Positions 35,945 to 43,213 are shown, numbered from the stretch's first letter. The stretch: 64,000 nt of DNA from Herbaspirillum sp. (GCF_017744395.1 NZ_JAGIBI010000009.1:24827-88826); one strand, 5' to 3'. Numbers and translations are program-made. The notes: generated by a model from the sequence alone, not told the origin.

Positions 35945-37705
35945 TTAATCATCATCATCCCAATCGTCAGAGTGGCCGCTGACGCGGCTAGTACTACGGC
36001 GATCCCGCCGTAACGGTGCGGCAGAGGTGTACAACCACTCGCCGCCGCTATATTGGTTTGCCAGGCGCCAGAGTTTTTCCAAGGCATCCGGGCCGTCATC
36101 GTGCGAGGCTTCCGGCCAGAATTTAAACTGCTCAATCAAAGTGCTTTGCGAACGGTGGGCGCGAATTTTTCCGTTGCGTACGTGCGGCTGCAGGCTGATA
36201 ATTCGCAGTTCCTTTTCCACGCTCTCATCCATGCCTACCCCCGGAAAGGCAATGCCTTCCAGCGCGGCACGCTTCAACAGTTCGGTGTACATGAATTCCT
36301 GGAATTGGACGGTCTCTACCCCCCAGGCCAAACACCTGTACTCGATTTCCAGTTCGATAGCTCTACTGATGATCAGATCAGGAACGCGCCGGCAGATATC
36401 GGCCTCAACCACATCCAGCACCATCGTTTGCCGATTCAACCCTCCGACCAGGATTGCAGATGGATCGTTCTTTTTGTTCTTCTTTCCCAACGAAGGATCA
36501 ATGGCACCAAAGAACAGCCAATCATTACGGCGATCTACCCAAAATTGCAGCGTCTTGAACGGTGCCGTGTCATCGTTGCCGGCTTCGTTCTGCTGTTCCT
36601 GGTTGAACGCATCGTGGTCGATAGCTCGCATGCACATCAGGCGATATATCGGGCGCACTTCCGGCCAGGACACGATGGCGCCGGCATTCATTGCTTCTTT
36701 ATTGGCCTCATAAAAGGCCAGTGCTTCGGCCTCGGCGGCTTCACGCTCATCTTCATCTTCCGAAGAAGTGGCATAAATACCCTCCCACTTCTCCCATAAA
36801 TCCATGCGATCAGGCCACTGCATAAATGACTTGAACACCTTTCGGCGCCAGCCTGGCTTACGAGAAACGCGATTGATCGCGGCGTCGTAGTGAAGACTGG
36901 TGCCGACCCAGAACACATCCATGCCACCGGCTGGGCCGGCCAGGCCAAGAATGGCCTTCAGCACAAAGTCTTCTACCTTGTCGCGCTGCTCTTTGTCTCG
37001 GACGTTTTCATCGTTCTCCAAGTCGTCAAGATAAATCAGGTCAGGGCGGTGTGGGCCGTTCTTCATGCCGCGCATTTTCTTGCCTGTGCCACCGACACGA
37101 ATCTTGATTCCATTGGCAGTAATGATCGTTGTTGCCTGCCAGGTACGCCCCCGTCCGCACGCCTTCGGAAAATCCGCTGCGATACGCGGATTGCTATCCA
37201 ACTCGGCCTTGATTGATTCCAGCATTTCGGCGGACTGCTCCAGCGTATTCATCACGATGCCAATCATCCACTTCCGCGCCTTTTTCGAGGCATGGGGAAC
37301 AAGTTCAGCAAGGTAATTAGCGCGGCAAATGTTCCACAGAGCGTTAAGCTGGGTTTCGTAAGTAGATTTCGCTTCGCCGCGAGGTGCTTCGTGAACTTCG
37401 CGGCCATCTCTCGGGCCATCAATCACTTCCGGGAGGCGCTTGAATGCGAACTGCTGAAACAGCGAAAAATACGGTGTTGGAACGTAATGCGGGAAATATG
37501 TCTGGCAAAAGAACTGATAATCGCCCACAGCGCGCACACGACGGGTCTTACTAGCCACCGGATCAACCGGAAAGGCTTCACATTCCAATTCGATGGCTTG
37601 GCGCAGCTCTTCAGAAAGCCGCTCCATGCGATCTTGGAATTCTTTGAGATTCTTGACCTCAACCAGATCGCCGTATTCGTCTGACCAGTCCAGATTGTCA
37701 CGCAT
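35945..37705 (-). CDS. Terminase large subunit, Mu gp28-like
   Basis: 586 residues from the ATG at 37705, which overlaps the terS stop by 8 bp. The ATPase region has a Walker A-like APRGEAKST and Walker B LIYLDDLENDENV. The C-terminal nuclease domain begins at FFGAIDPSLGKKNKKNDPSA, with an acidic AIDPS motif, and later shows MYTELLKRAALEGIAFPGVG. It drives headful packaging of phage and flanking host DNA. The acidic tail (DDWDDDD) overlaps the portal start region. Confidence 0.93.
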   Translation of the reverse strand: MRDNLDWSDEYGDLVEVKNLKEFQDRMERLSEELRQAIELECEAFPVDPVASKTRRVRAVGDYQFFCQTYFPHYVPTPYFSLFQQFAFKRLPEVIDGPRDGREVHEAPRGEAKSTYETQLNALWNICRANYLAELVPHASKKARKWMIGIVMNTLEQSAEMLESIKAELDSNPRIAADFPKACGRGRTWQATTIITANGIKIRVGGTGKKMRGMKNGPHRPDLIYLDDLENDENVRDKEQRDKVEDFVLKAILGLAGPAGGMDVFWVGTSLHYDAAINRVSRKPGWRRKVFKSFMQWPDRMDLWEKWEGIYATSSEDEDEREAAEAEALAFYEANKEAMNAGAIVSWPEVRPIYRLMCMRAIDHDAFNQEQQNEAGNDDTAPFKTLQFWVDRRNDWLFFGAIDPSLGKKNKKNDPSAILVGGLNRQTMVLDVVEADICRRVPDLIISRAIELEIEYRCLAWGVETVQFQEFMYTELLKRAALEGIAFPGVGMDESVEKELRIISLQPHVRNGKIRAHRSQSTLIEQFKFWPEASHDDGPDALEKLWRLANQYSGGEWLYTSAAPLRRDRRSTSRVSGHSDDWDDDD

Positions 37706-38192
37706 GGCGCTTCCCAAGGATGGCAGCAATCTCCTCAAAGTGCGGCTGTAGAGCGGTCAAAGCATCGGGATCATTGCGACGCAAGAACGTCGCAATTACC
37801 TGGACAGTATCCATTGCCACCGACAAGCCGGAGAATTGCGGATTCAGGCGACTGAAGGATTTGCTGAACTTGGCATAGGCATCAGCCAACTGGGCCAGCA
37901 GTTGGGCTTTATCTCCCGCCGGCATGGTGGAAGATTCCAACTCGCGGGTGGTGGTGATCACCTGGCGCGCAAAATCTTCCACAAGCTGCTTGTTCAAGTC
38001 GTCCAGGCCTTGATCGCTGACGCGATAGGCGGCTCGGGCCGTGTCCCAGTCATCGCCCTTGGCCTGGGCGCGGCTCTTCCAGTTGCGCGCCGTCTCATAG
38101 TTCACGCCGCAGGTAACGGCAGCACCATTCAAGGGCATGCCCTCGACATATAGCTGGCGCACCTTGTCGCGGGTTTCCTGAGTGTGTGCCAT
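37698..38192 (-). CDS. Terminase small subunit, DUF1804-like (Mu gp27 position)
   Basis: 164 residues from the ATG at 38192 (MAHTQETRDKVRQLYVEGMP). PLNGAAVTCGVNYETARNWK is a DNA-binding helix-turn-helix, followed by AKGDDWDTARAAYRVSDQGL and a helical region. This matches DUF1804 terminase small subunits of B3/D3112-type phages. It recognises phage DNA near the left end for packaging. Its start overlaps the stop of the upstream gene and its stop overlaps terL. Confidence 0.88.
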   Translation of the reverse strand: MAHTQETRDKVRQLYVEGMPLNGAAVTCGVNYETARNWKSRAQAKGDDWDTARAAYRVSDQGLDDLNKQLVEDFARQVITTTRELESSTMPAGDKAQLLAQLADAYAKFSKSFSRLNPQFSGLSVAMDTVQVIATFLRRNDPDALTALQPHFEEIAAILGKRHA

Positions 38193-38533
38193 CAGAGTTG
38201 CCTCAACAGGCCAATACCGGCGGCCATCAGCATTTCGTCCGGGCCCGGACGTTTCACGCCAGGAATTTGAGTCAGGCCGGCAGCGCAATCCTGGCCGCGC
38301 TGAGTCAACGAGGCCAGGACGATATCGGCGCCCTGGTATGCCAGCAAGCCTTGCTCATTCAACCAGGCTAGTTCGCCGCGCAAGGCATCCTGGGACAGCG
38401 CATGCGCATAGCGCTCGGCAAGCTGCTGGCGCACCATGCTTTCATTGGCGCGATAGCCAGGAACGGATGCAAGCACCTGCAGCACGCGCAAGCGCAGATC
38501 GGCGCGCTGCATTTTTTCGTAATCGTTCATCAT
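38192..38533 (-). CDS. Mu gp26-position protein, predicted winged helix
   Basis: 113 residues. ADLRLRVLQVLASVPGYRAN, QQLAERYAHALSQDALRGEL, WLNEQGLLAYQ and VLASLTQRGQDCAAGL look like a winged-helix domain of the VpaChn25_0724/ArsR-like phage family found at this locus in Mu-like phages. Its role in virion assembly or packaging is not known. Stops and starts overlap on both sides, so it belongs to the leftward late operon. Confidence 0.82.
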   Translation of the reverse strand: MMNDYEKMQRADLRLRVLQVLASVPGYRANESMVRQQLAERYAHALSQDALRGELAWLNEQGLLAYQGADIVLASLTQRGQDCAAGLTQIPGVKRPGPDEMLMAAGIGLLRQL

Positions 38534-38862
38534 CCACGCCTCCGTAAATGTTCATCAATACTGGTTAAAAGGCGATTCATGCCGGTGACCGTGCCATTCA
38601 GCATTGCCACCTCGGTCGATACCTCATTGATCTTTTCGTGAATCATCCCGAGGTCTTGATGAGTCGGCCCTCCTTCCAATTTGGTCAAGCGGTTACCGTG
38701 GTCGATGATGGATGCGGTCACCTTGGCCTCCAGCGCATCGATGCGTGCGTTGGTGGCCTTATTCTTGTTCGACAGGTACATGTAGAGCGCGACGCCCCAT
38801 GTCAGGAGGAAATTGGCAACCCCCAGCAATAACGACCATTGCATGACGTCTTCCCGGATCAT
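38530..38862 (-). CDS. DUF2730 family protein, Mu gp25-like
   Basis: 110 residues. An N-terminal membrane helix (WSLLLGVANFLLTWGVALYM) is followed by a coiled coil (NARIDALEAKVTASIIDHGN) and a GPTHQDLGMIHEKINEV segment, the layout of DUF2730. Its start overlaps the Rz stop as ATGA. The function is unknown; its position between the lysis and terminase genes is conserved in Mu-like phages. Confidence 0.85.
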   Translation of the reverse strand: MIREDVMQWSLLLGVANFLLTWGVALYMYLSNKNKATNARIDALEAKVTASIIDHGNRLTKLEGGPTHQDLGMIHEKINEVSTEVAMLNGTVTGMNRLLTSIDEHLRRRG

Positions 38863-39392
38863 TCTTGTTCCTTCATTTTTCGATCAGCGGCCACCACTGC
38901 CTGGCAAGCCGTCAGTTGGTGGACGACTTCATCGGCCTCTCCGGCGAGGGAGAGAAGAAATTCAGAAGCCGGCTTCGAAAGTTGGCCTCGCGTGGCACCA
39001 TCACGTCCGCCGGCGCTGGCGTCAGTTGAGCAGGTTTGGTTTCCACCGGCACCATTGCTGTTTGCTGCGCCGGCGGCAGGGTCGTACAAGCGCAGTTCAC
39101 CAGAGCGCACAGCAGCGATAAAACGATCTTTTGCGAGACGTTCATTTTTCAAATCCTTTTGGTATTGGGTGGAGATTGCCGACATGTTCTTGGCATGCTT
39201 GGCCTCATCAGCGCGGGCCTGCTCTTCCAGTTCCTTGATCCGCTTATTGGCCCTGGTCAGCGTGGCGTTTTCCTTCTCCTGCCACAAAGAGTTTTCGGCC
39301 TTTTGACCGCTGCTGTATTCATGTTCGCCATACCTGAAGACGGCATATGCCAAGGCAATCAGGAGGCTAATGATGATGAGAGGATTCTTCAT
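38859..39392 (-). CDS. Rz: Rz-like inner-membrane spanin
   Basis: 177 residues from the ATG at 39392. One N-terminal membrane anchor (PLIIISLLIALAYAVF) is followed by a long periplasmic coiled coil (ENATLTRANKRIKELEEQAR, ADEAKHAKNMSAISTQYQKD). RFIAAVRSGELRLYDPA is characteristic of Rz. With Rz1 it fuses inner and outer membranes in the last lysis step. It sits downstream of holin and transglycosylase genes, and a second frame inside it encodes an Rz1 candidate. Confidence 0.88.
   Translation of the reverse strand: MKNPLIIISLLIALAYAVFRYGEHEYSSGQKAENSLWQEKENATLTRANKRIKELEEQARADEAKHAKNMSAISTQYQKDLKNERLAKDRFIAAVRSGELRLYDPAAGAANSNGAGGNQTCSTDASAGGRDGATRGQLSKPASEFLLSLAGEADEVVHQLTACQAVVAADRKMKEQE
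38912..39145 (-). CDS. Rz1: Rz1-like outer-membrane spanin, nested in Rz
   Basis: 77 residues in a different frame inside Rz, with AAAGGA upstream of the ATG at 39145. A signal sequence (KIVLSLLCALVNCAC) precedes TTLPPAQQTAMVPVETKPAQ, a proline-rich stretch typical of Rz1 lipoproteins. The candidate lipobox is imperfect: residues before the first cysteine are LVN and before the second NCA. Position, size and nesting fit Rz1 well. Confidence 0.7.
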   Translation of the reverse strand: MNVSQKIVLSLLCALVNCACTTLPPAQQTAMVPVETKPAQLTPAPADVMVPREANFRSRLLNFFSPSPERPMKSSTN

Positions 39393-39622
39393 GGTGCGAT
39401 CTGGATAGCTTGGCATTTGAAGCGGAACGTTGTGGATGGCAAAGACCATTCGCCATTGGAAACAACGGCCATCTTCTTTTGAGAATCGGTGTGTTCCAGC
39501 AGCCAGCATGCTGCTGCCGGCGATTCTTCCGGGTATGGGCAAACAGTCTTCGGTAAGCCGCGATAGGCGGCTTGCCGTGCATGCTGAGTGATTGCATCAA
39601 TCGAGATAATTTGGGATGGCAT
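39389..39622 (-). CDS. Small protein of the lysis cassette, unknown function
   Basis: 77 residues from the ATG at 39622, with a GGAGAAATCC ribosome site, ending in an ATGA overlap with Rz. PSQIISIDAITQHARQAAYR and EESPAAACWLLEHTDSQ show no membrane segment. Similar short frames lie between endolysin and Rz in related Mu-like phages, but I recognise no family. Confidence 0.65.
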   Translation of the reverse strand: MPSQIISIDAITQHARQAAYRGLPKTVCPYPEESPAAACWLLEHTDSQKKMAVVSNGEWSLPSTTFRFKCQAIQIAP

Positions 39623-39634
39623 GGATTTCTCCAG

Positions 39635-40267
39635 TCAAGTAGACGGCTCCATGACGCTACGGCCCCAGCCTTGGTAGCGAGGCTGTAGCACGATCAAGAT
39701 GCGCCGTGGGTAGTCAAGGTTTTCGCGGCAGAAAGATGGGTGGCGCTTGGCTTTTCCGCAGGCGGCATCAACCGATTGATGATCGATGGCAGGCCGGACA
39801 ATCGCTGCCTCCTGCTGCCAATGCCCCAGGCCACCGTTATAGGAGCGCGACATGGCCCACAATCGATCAAACTCATTCAGCCCACGTACACGGTCAAACA
39901 GCCAGCGGTCATAGCCGACTAAGGCACGCATTGCCCAGGTTGGATTCTTCGGCGCGCAAGCACTGGATGCAATGCCGTTCGTCTCACACCACCAGCGCGC
40001 CGTCGCCGGCATGAACTGCGCCATACCCAGGGCGCCAACTTGTGAGACGGCTTCAGGGTTCCAGCCGCTTTCCTGGTGAATCTGTGCGGCGAACACTGCG
40101 ACAGGTGCATCCAGCCCCCAGCCTGCATGCGCTGCGCGCACCAGTTCCCCACGGTACTTTGCTGCGGATGCCGGGATGGTCTGCGCAAATACGAATGCCG
40201 AGAAAAATGTCTGGCTGATCAAATTGACGACCAGGCACAGTAAGAAACCAGCCACTTTGTCGCGCAT
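39635..40267 (-). CDS. Lytic transglycosylase endolysin with N-terminal signal
   Basis: 210 residues. A hydrophobic N-terminus (VAGFLLCLVVNLISQTFFSA) acts as signal or signal-anchor. The SLT fold follows with catalytic glutamate in AAQIHQESGWNPEAVSQVGA and LGMAQFMPATARWW, then YDRWLFDRVRGLNEFDRLWA and the YNGGLGHW motif. It cleaves peptidoglycan to lyse the host. Because it carries its own export signal, a pinholin-type trigger is conceivable. Confidence 0.92.
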   Translation of the reverse strand: MRDKVAGFLLCLVVNLISQTFFSAFVFAQTIPASAAKYRGELVRAAHAGWGLDAPVAVFAAQIHQESGWNPEAVSQVGALGMAQFMPATARWWCETNGIASSACAPKNPTWAMRALVGYDRWLFDRVRGLNEFDRLWAMSRSYNGGLGHWQQEAAIVRPAIDHQSVDAACGKAKRHPSFCRENLDYPRRILIVLQPRYQGWGRSVMEPST

Positions 40268-40268
40268 G

Positions 40269-40616
40269 TCAGGCTCCCAGGCCGATGGCGATCATGGCGC
40301 AACCGACGATCAGTGCGCGCCGGAGCATGGCCGCAGCGAAAGCGATGGAACACGGCATATATGCACGGTCTCCATCCGCTGGTTCACCGACGCCGCATTC
40401 CTTGCAAGGCTCTGCGCCATCATCCGGTTCGATGAAACTGTCCGGGCGAGCATAGGGAAACAGGGAACGGTCAAGCCAATAGCCGATGACGCCGGCCATT
40501 GTGACCAGAGACAGCTTGTACAGGCTGACGGGAAGTTGGGTTGGATAGAACAGGCCAATGAAGGCCAGCAAGACAACGGTGGCAAACAGCCACCAGAAAA
40601 GGCGGGGAAGTTTCAT
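40269..40616 (-). CDS. Putative holin
   Basis: 115 residues with two or three membrane helices: LFWWLFATVVLLAFIGLFY, YKLSLVTMAGVIGYWLDRSL and a C-terminal LIVGCAMIAIGLGA. YPTQLPVSLYKLSLVTMAG and LDRSLFPYARP match the putative 2/3-helix holin family of Mu-like phages. A paired-cysteine loop (CKECG) is in the middle. It is the first gene of the lysis block; its Shine-Dalgarno is inside a hairpin (40620-40648). Confidence 0.82.
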   Translation of the reverse strand: MKLPRLFWWLFATVVLLAFIGLFYPTQLPVSLYKLSLVTMAGVIGYWLDRSLFPYARPDSFIEPDDGAEPCKECGVGEPADGDRAYMPCSIAFAAAMLRRALIVGCAMIAIGLGA

Positions 40617-40619
40617 TGC

Positions 40620-40648
40620 AATCTCCGGTTGGGTGATGACCGGAGATT
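40620..40648 (-). promoter_or_regulatory. Perfect hairpin masking the holin Shine-Dalgarno
   Basis: Leftward AATCTCCGGT, 9-nt loop, ACCGGAGATT, a perfect 10-bp stem ending 3 nt before the holin ATG. GGAG in the 3' arm is the Shine-Dalgarno. The 5' arm overlaps the predicted late promoter -10/start, so only read-through RNA would form the hairpin. Confidence 0.6.
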
Positions 40649-40672
40649 ACGTGTGCGTGAGGAAGTTGATTA

Positions 40673-40692
40673 GGCTGGAAATAATTCCCGCA
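40673..40692 (-). promoter_or_regulatory. Late-activator dyad upstream of the holin (leftward late promoter)
   Basis: GGCTGGAAATAATTCCCGCA on the + strand matches the 20-bp late dyad at 16 of 20 positions. Its centre is 66.5 bp from the holin start. -10-like CGTAAT (40646-40651) follows on the leftward strand. Confidence 0.6.
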
Positions 40693-40696
40693 AGAG

Positions 40697-41203
40697 TTAC
40701 AGATTCGGAGTGAGTGTCATGTTGAAAATATTTCCATCATCGGATGAAACACAAACGCGGGATGATGAGTCTTTATCGTCTGTGCAAACCTCCTTCCACT
40801 TCTTTTTAGAAGACGCACTAAAAACACTAGCAGATACAGCAAGATAATCTCCGTAATAACTGCCACGCATAGCACGTATTAGCATTCCACCTGTACGAAT
40901 CAAATCGCTTGAGGGATTCAATTTTTGAGAATCAAGCATCAACCAAACACCTGTAACTTGGTTGTTCATGCTGTCTATCGTCAAGAGTGAATTTCCCACG
41001 TTTAAACGGCATTCCGTAATTGTTTTTCCCGGCACTTTTACAATCGGTTTAGATGTACAGCTTGTGGTCTGTAACTCAGGTGTCATTTCTTGAGAAGCCG
41101 AACTATAGCTCTTTAGGAACTTAGTTTGAGTAGGTGGTGCGGCCAGTGTCATAGCCGGGATAACTGATAGTAGAAAAAGAATATTTTTCAAAAGGTGTTT
41201 CAT
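40697..41203 (-). CDS. Secreted protein of unknown function, candidate moron
   Basis: 168 residues. A signal peptide (KHLLKNILFLLSVIPAMTLA, cleaved before APPTQTK) is followed by a mature part with four cysteines: TTSCTSKPI, ITECRLNVG, WKEVCTDDK and SRVCVSSDDG. The gene is clearly AT-richer than its neighbours. It lies between the repressor and the lysis block, a place where phages carry lysogenic-conversion genes expressed from the prophage. I recognise no family. It may be secreted or act on the cell surface (inference). Confidence 0.75.
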   Translation of the reverse strand: MKHLLKNILFLLSVIPAMTLAAPPTQTKFLKSYSSASQEMTPELQTTSCTSKPIVKVPGKTITECRLNVGNSLLTIDSMNNQVTGVWLMLDSQKLNPSSDLIRTGGMLIRAMRGSYYGDYLAVSASVFSASSKKKWKEVCTDDKDSSSRVCVSSDDGNIFNMTLTPNL

Positions 41204-41237
41204 TAATTTGCCTTGTAAGAGTTATTGATGATTTATA

Positions 41238-41264
41238 CCGCCTACGTCTCCACAACGTAGGCGG
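41238..41264. promoter_or_regulatory. Perfect 10-bp inverted repeat upstream of the moron gene
   Basis: CCGCCTACGT, 7-nt loop, ACGTAGGCGG. It lies 35 bp upstream of the moron start and downstream of the repressor. Neither strand has a good T run, so it may be a weak terminator of the repressor transcript or an operator. Confidence 0.35.
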
Positions 41265-41281
41265 CTCTTCTTATTGGCGTT

Positions 41282-41428
41282 TCAGTTTTTAATTTTTTTG
41301 ACAGCGGCCCAGCATAAATACTGGATACCGCCCCCCCAGCTTGTACTTTCAACGCTAAACCAACATGGCAAAGGAATGATCCGTGCCGTAGGTCTCGGAG
41401 GATCGGGATCATCCGGTGGGTCATTCAT
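41282..41428 (-). CDS. Possible 48-residue protein downstream of the repressor
   Basis: A leftward frame from the ATG at 41428 encodes MNDPPDDPDPPRPTARIIPL and ends WAAVKKIKN. It starts 28 bp after the repressor stop with only a weak GGTGA ribosome site. The acidic, proline-rich start is protein-like. No family is recognised. Other overlapping frames here are less convincing. Confidence 0.35.
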   Translation of the reverse strand: MNDPPDDPDPPRPTARIIPLPCWFSVESTSWGGGIQYLCWAAVKKIKN

Positions 41429-41456
41429 GGATGTCACCACACGGATCAATTTTCCC

Positions 41457-41801
41457 TTACGCCCTCCGTTTGGTCTTCTTAGCTTGCGCCGCCTGTAAGG
41501 CTACCCCCCGAATGATCTTTTTGCCCTCCGCATCCGAATGCTGATAGTCATCTATCAGGGTCTTTAATTCGGGTTCCAAATCTACTGTTGGAGCTATAGG
41601 CCGGCTGCGCTGACCGGTCAGTATATAAAGAACGTCTGCGCCTTCATTGGAAAAAGTCTGCAATTGGATAGCATCAGGCGCACTCGCCCCTTGTTCCCAA
41701 CGAATGATCGTAGTTTTGCCCACACCCAGCATTTCAGCCATCTGAGGTTGTGTTAATCCCAGACGCTCTCTCTCCTGCTTTAATCGTTCGAATAGTTCCA
41801 T
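41457..41801 (-). CDS. Phage repressor, XRE-type helix-turn-helix
   Basis: 114 residues. LFERLKQERERLGLTQPQMA and EMLGVGKTTIIRWEQGASAP form an XRE/Cro-type helix-turn-helix, followed by a short C-terminal oligomerisation region (DLEPELKTLIDDYQHSDAEG). It is divergent from ner and the transposase genes, the position of Mu c. Operators overlap its start codon and the early promoter, so it should repress both itself and the lytic genes. Confidence 0.85.
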   Translation of the reverse strand: MELFERLKQERERLGLTQPQMAEMLGVGKTTIIRWEQGASAPDAIQLQTFSNEGADVLYILTGQRSRPIAPTVDLEPELKTLIDDYQHSDAEGKKIIRGVALQAAQAKKTKRRA

Positions 41802-41810
41802 TTATTGAAC
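41795..41810. promoter_or_regulatory. Operator O1
   Basis: GTTC-N8-GAAC overlapping the repressor start codon (41799-41801). It has the same half-sites and spacing as O2, 30 bp away. Confidence 0.6.
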
Positions 41811-41817
41811 CAAAGTG

Positions 41818-41846
41818 TTTACAGGTTCCAAAAATGGAACCATAAT
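41818..41846 (+). promoter_or_regulatory. Early promoter of the lytic operon
   Basis: TTTACA (41818-41823), exactly 17 bp, CATAAT (41841-41846). Both boxes match consensus at five of six positions. The predicted start is near 41853, 66 bp before ner. O2 fills the spacer. Confidence 0.65.
41825..41840. promoter_or_regulatory. Operator O2 within the early promoter
   Basis: GTTC-N8-GAAC, extended to the palindrome GGTTCCAAAAATGGAACC (41824-41841). It lies between the -35 and -10 boxes, so a bound repressor would block RNA polymerase. Confidence 0.65.
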
Positions 41847-41918
41847 GGTGTCTAATTCGATGCCCTCCAATTTGAGCATCGGAAACCTGCCTAACAAATT
41901 AGGCTAATAGGAGAGATT

Positions 41919-42158
41919 ATGCACCCAGAACAGATTAAAGCGGCAATGCGCATGGCAGGTAAGACTCCTGCTATGGCAGCCGATGACCTGAAGGTGGCAG
42001 GTTCCACCGTAAGTCAGGTGATTAGTGGTCGAGCCAAATCCGCCCGGATTCAGGCTTACATTGCCAAAATCATCAAGCAGCCTATCGATAAAATCTGGCC
42101 GCCATCTGACCGCCCAGTGCTTCGTCGCACCAAGGCCATCAAACGTAAAACTATTTGA
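41919..42158 (+). CDS. Ner-like DNA-binding protein
   Basis: 79 residues with TAGGAGAG upstream. HPEQIKAAMRMAGKTPAMAA, DDLKVAGSTVSQVISG and KIIKQPIDKIWPPSDRP match the Nlp/Ner family winged helix-turn-helix. In Mu, Ner is the first early gene and shuts down early and repressor transcription during lytic growth. The order repressor-ner-A-B is as in Mu, with two extra genes between ner and A here. Confidence 0.85.
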   Translation: MHPEQIKAAMRMAGKTPAMAADDLKVAGSTVSQVISGRAKSARIQAYIAKIIKQPIDKIWPPSDRPVLRRTKAIKRKTI

Positions 42159-42169
42159 TGGGGGCCAGT

Positions 42170-43201
42170 ATGAAACGCAATGCTGCCAAGCAGCCCGCAT
42201 CAGCGGAAGTTATTGAAATGGGCAAACCTGCTTCGGCCGATGTGGCTGTGCTGGTCAATCCGAAGGCTTCGGCCTTGGCCCAAGAGTTAGGATACGACGG
42301 CCCTCTGTCCGTAGGTGGTCTCGAAGATGGCATCCGCTTCTACCAGCGTCGTACCGTGGAATCCCTGCTGGAGATGGGCAAGCGTTTGCTGTTGCTTAAA
42401 GAGGTAGCTCCCCACGGTGAATTCATGTCACGAGTCCAATTGCTTGGCATTTCGGACCGCTCTGCTAATCGCTTCATGCAAGCTGCGACGAAAGTGTCCA
42501 AAGTCGCCAATTTGGCGACTTTGGCGACACAGGTCAAAAGCGCGAGCGCCTTCCTGGAACTGGTCACCCACGACGACGACGTACTGGAGCAACTTGCCGA
42601 GATGGACGACATCGACCGCATGAGCGCCAGCGAGTTGCGCGAGCGTGTGCGCAAGCTGGAAGCTGATGGCATGGAAGATGCCCGCGCCGAGCAGAAGCGC
42701 GCCAATCGTCTGGAACAGGAACTGGAGAAGAAAGATGACTTGCTCCAGCGCTTGCGTTCCGCCGTGCCGGGCAATAGTGCCTACTCCCCCGAAACCAATG
42801 TCGTGCGCCAGCAAGCAGCGCTAATGGACATGCATTGCTCCAGCGCCATGTCCATCCTGGACAAGATGGCCAGTGAGATGAATGCGGATACGACAGAGGG
42901 AGAGCAATACCTGGCGCAACTGCATAGCGTTTGCTTTGCCGCGCAGGCGATTCATGCGCGCTCTCGCATCTTGCTTGATCGCCTCGAATCGATGGGCGCA
43001 TTCGATACGCCGACGATGCAGGACATTACCAAGTTCATGGCCGGTACCCTCACCGTGGAAGAGGCCACTTGGTTCCTGGGCGAAGTCGAAGTCCTTCGTT
43101 CTGCCCTGATCAATGAACACCAGCAGATTCAGCTTGACGCGAATGAGTCTGCACAGCGTGGCCGTGGCCGCCCCCCTAAGGGCGCAAAAAACAAGAAGTA
43201 A
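42170..43201 (+). CDS. DUF3102-like early protein, predicted helical/DNA-associated
   Basis: 344 residues from the ATG at 42170, preceded by GGGGG. An ATG at 42158 overlapping the ner stop is an alternative. FYQRRTVESLLEMGKRLLLL, KEVAPHGEFMSRVQLLGISD and RSANRFMQAATKVSKVANL resemble DUF3102, a helical phage/plasmid domain. A coiled coil follows (EQKRANRLEQELEKKDDLLQ) and the C-terminus is an AT-hook-like GRGRPPKGAKNKK. A 9-bp inverted repeat inside the gene encodes part of the VANLATLATQ stretch. The function is unknown. Confidence 0.78.
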   Translation: MKRNAAKQPASAEVIEMGKPASADVAVLVNPKASALAQELGYDGPLSVGGLEDGIRFYQRRTVESLLEMGKRLLLLKEVAPHGEFMSRVQLLGISDRSANRFMQAATKVSKVANLATLATQVKSASAFLELVTHDDDVLEQLAEMDDIDRMSASELRERVRKLEADGMEDARAEQKRANRLEQELEKKDDLLQRLRSAVPGNSAYSPETNVVRQQAALMDMHCSSAMSILDKMASEMNADTTEGEQYLAQLHSVCFAAQAIHARSRILLDRLESMGAFDTPTMQDITKFMAGTLTVEEATWFLGEVEVLRSALINEHQQIQLDANESAQRGRGRPPKGAKNKK

Positions 43202-43213
43202 CAGGGAGGAAAT

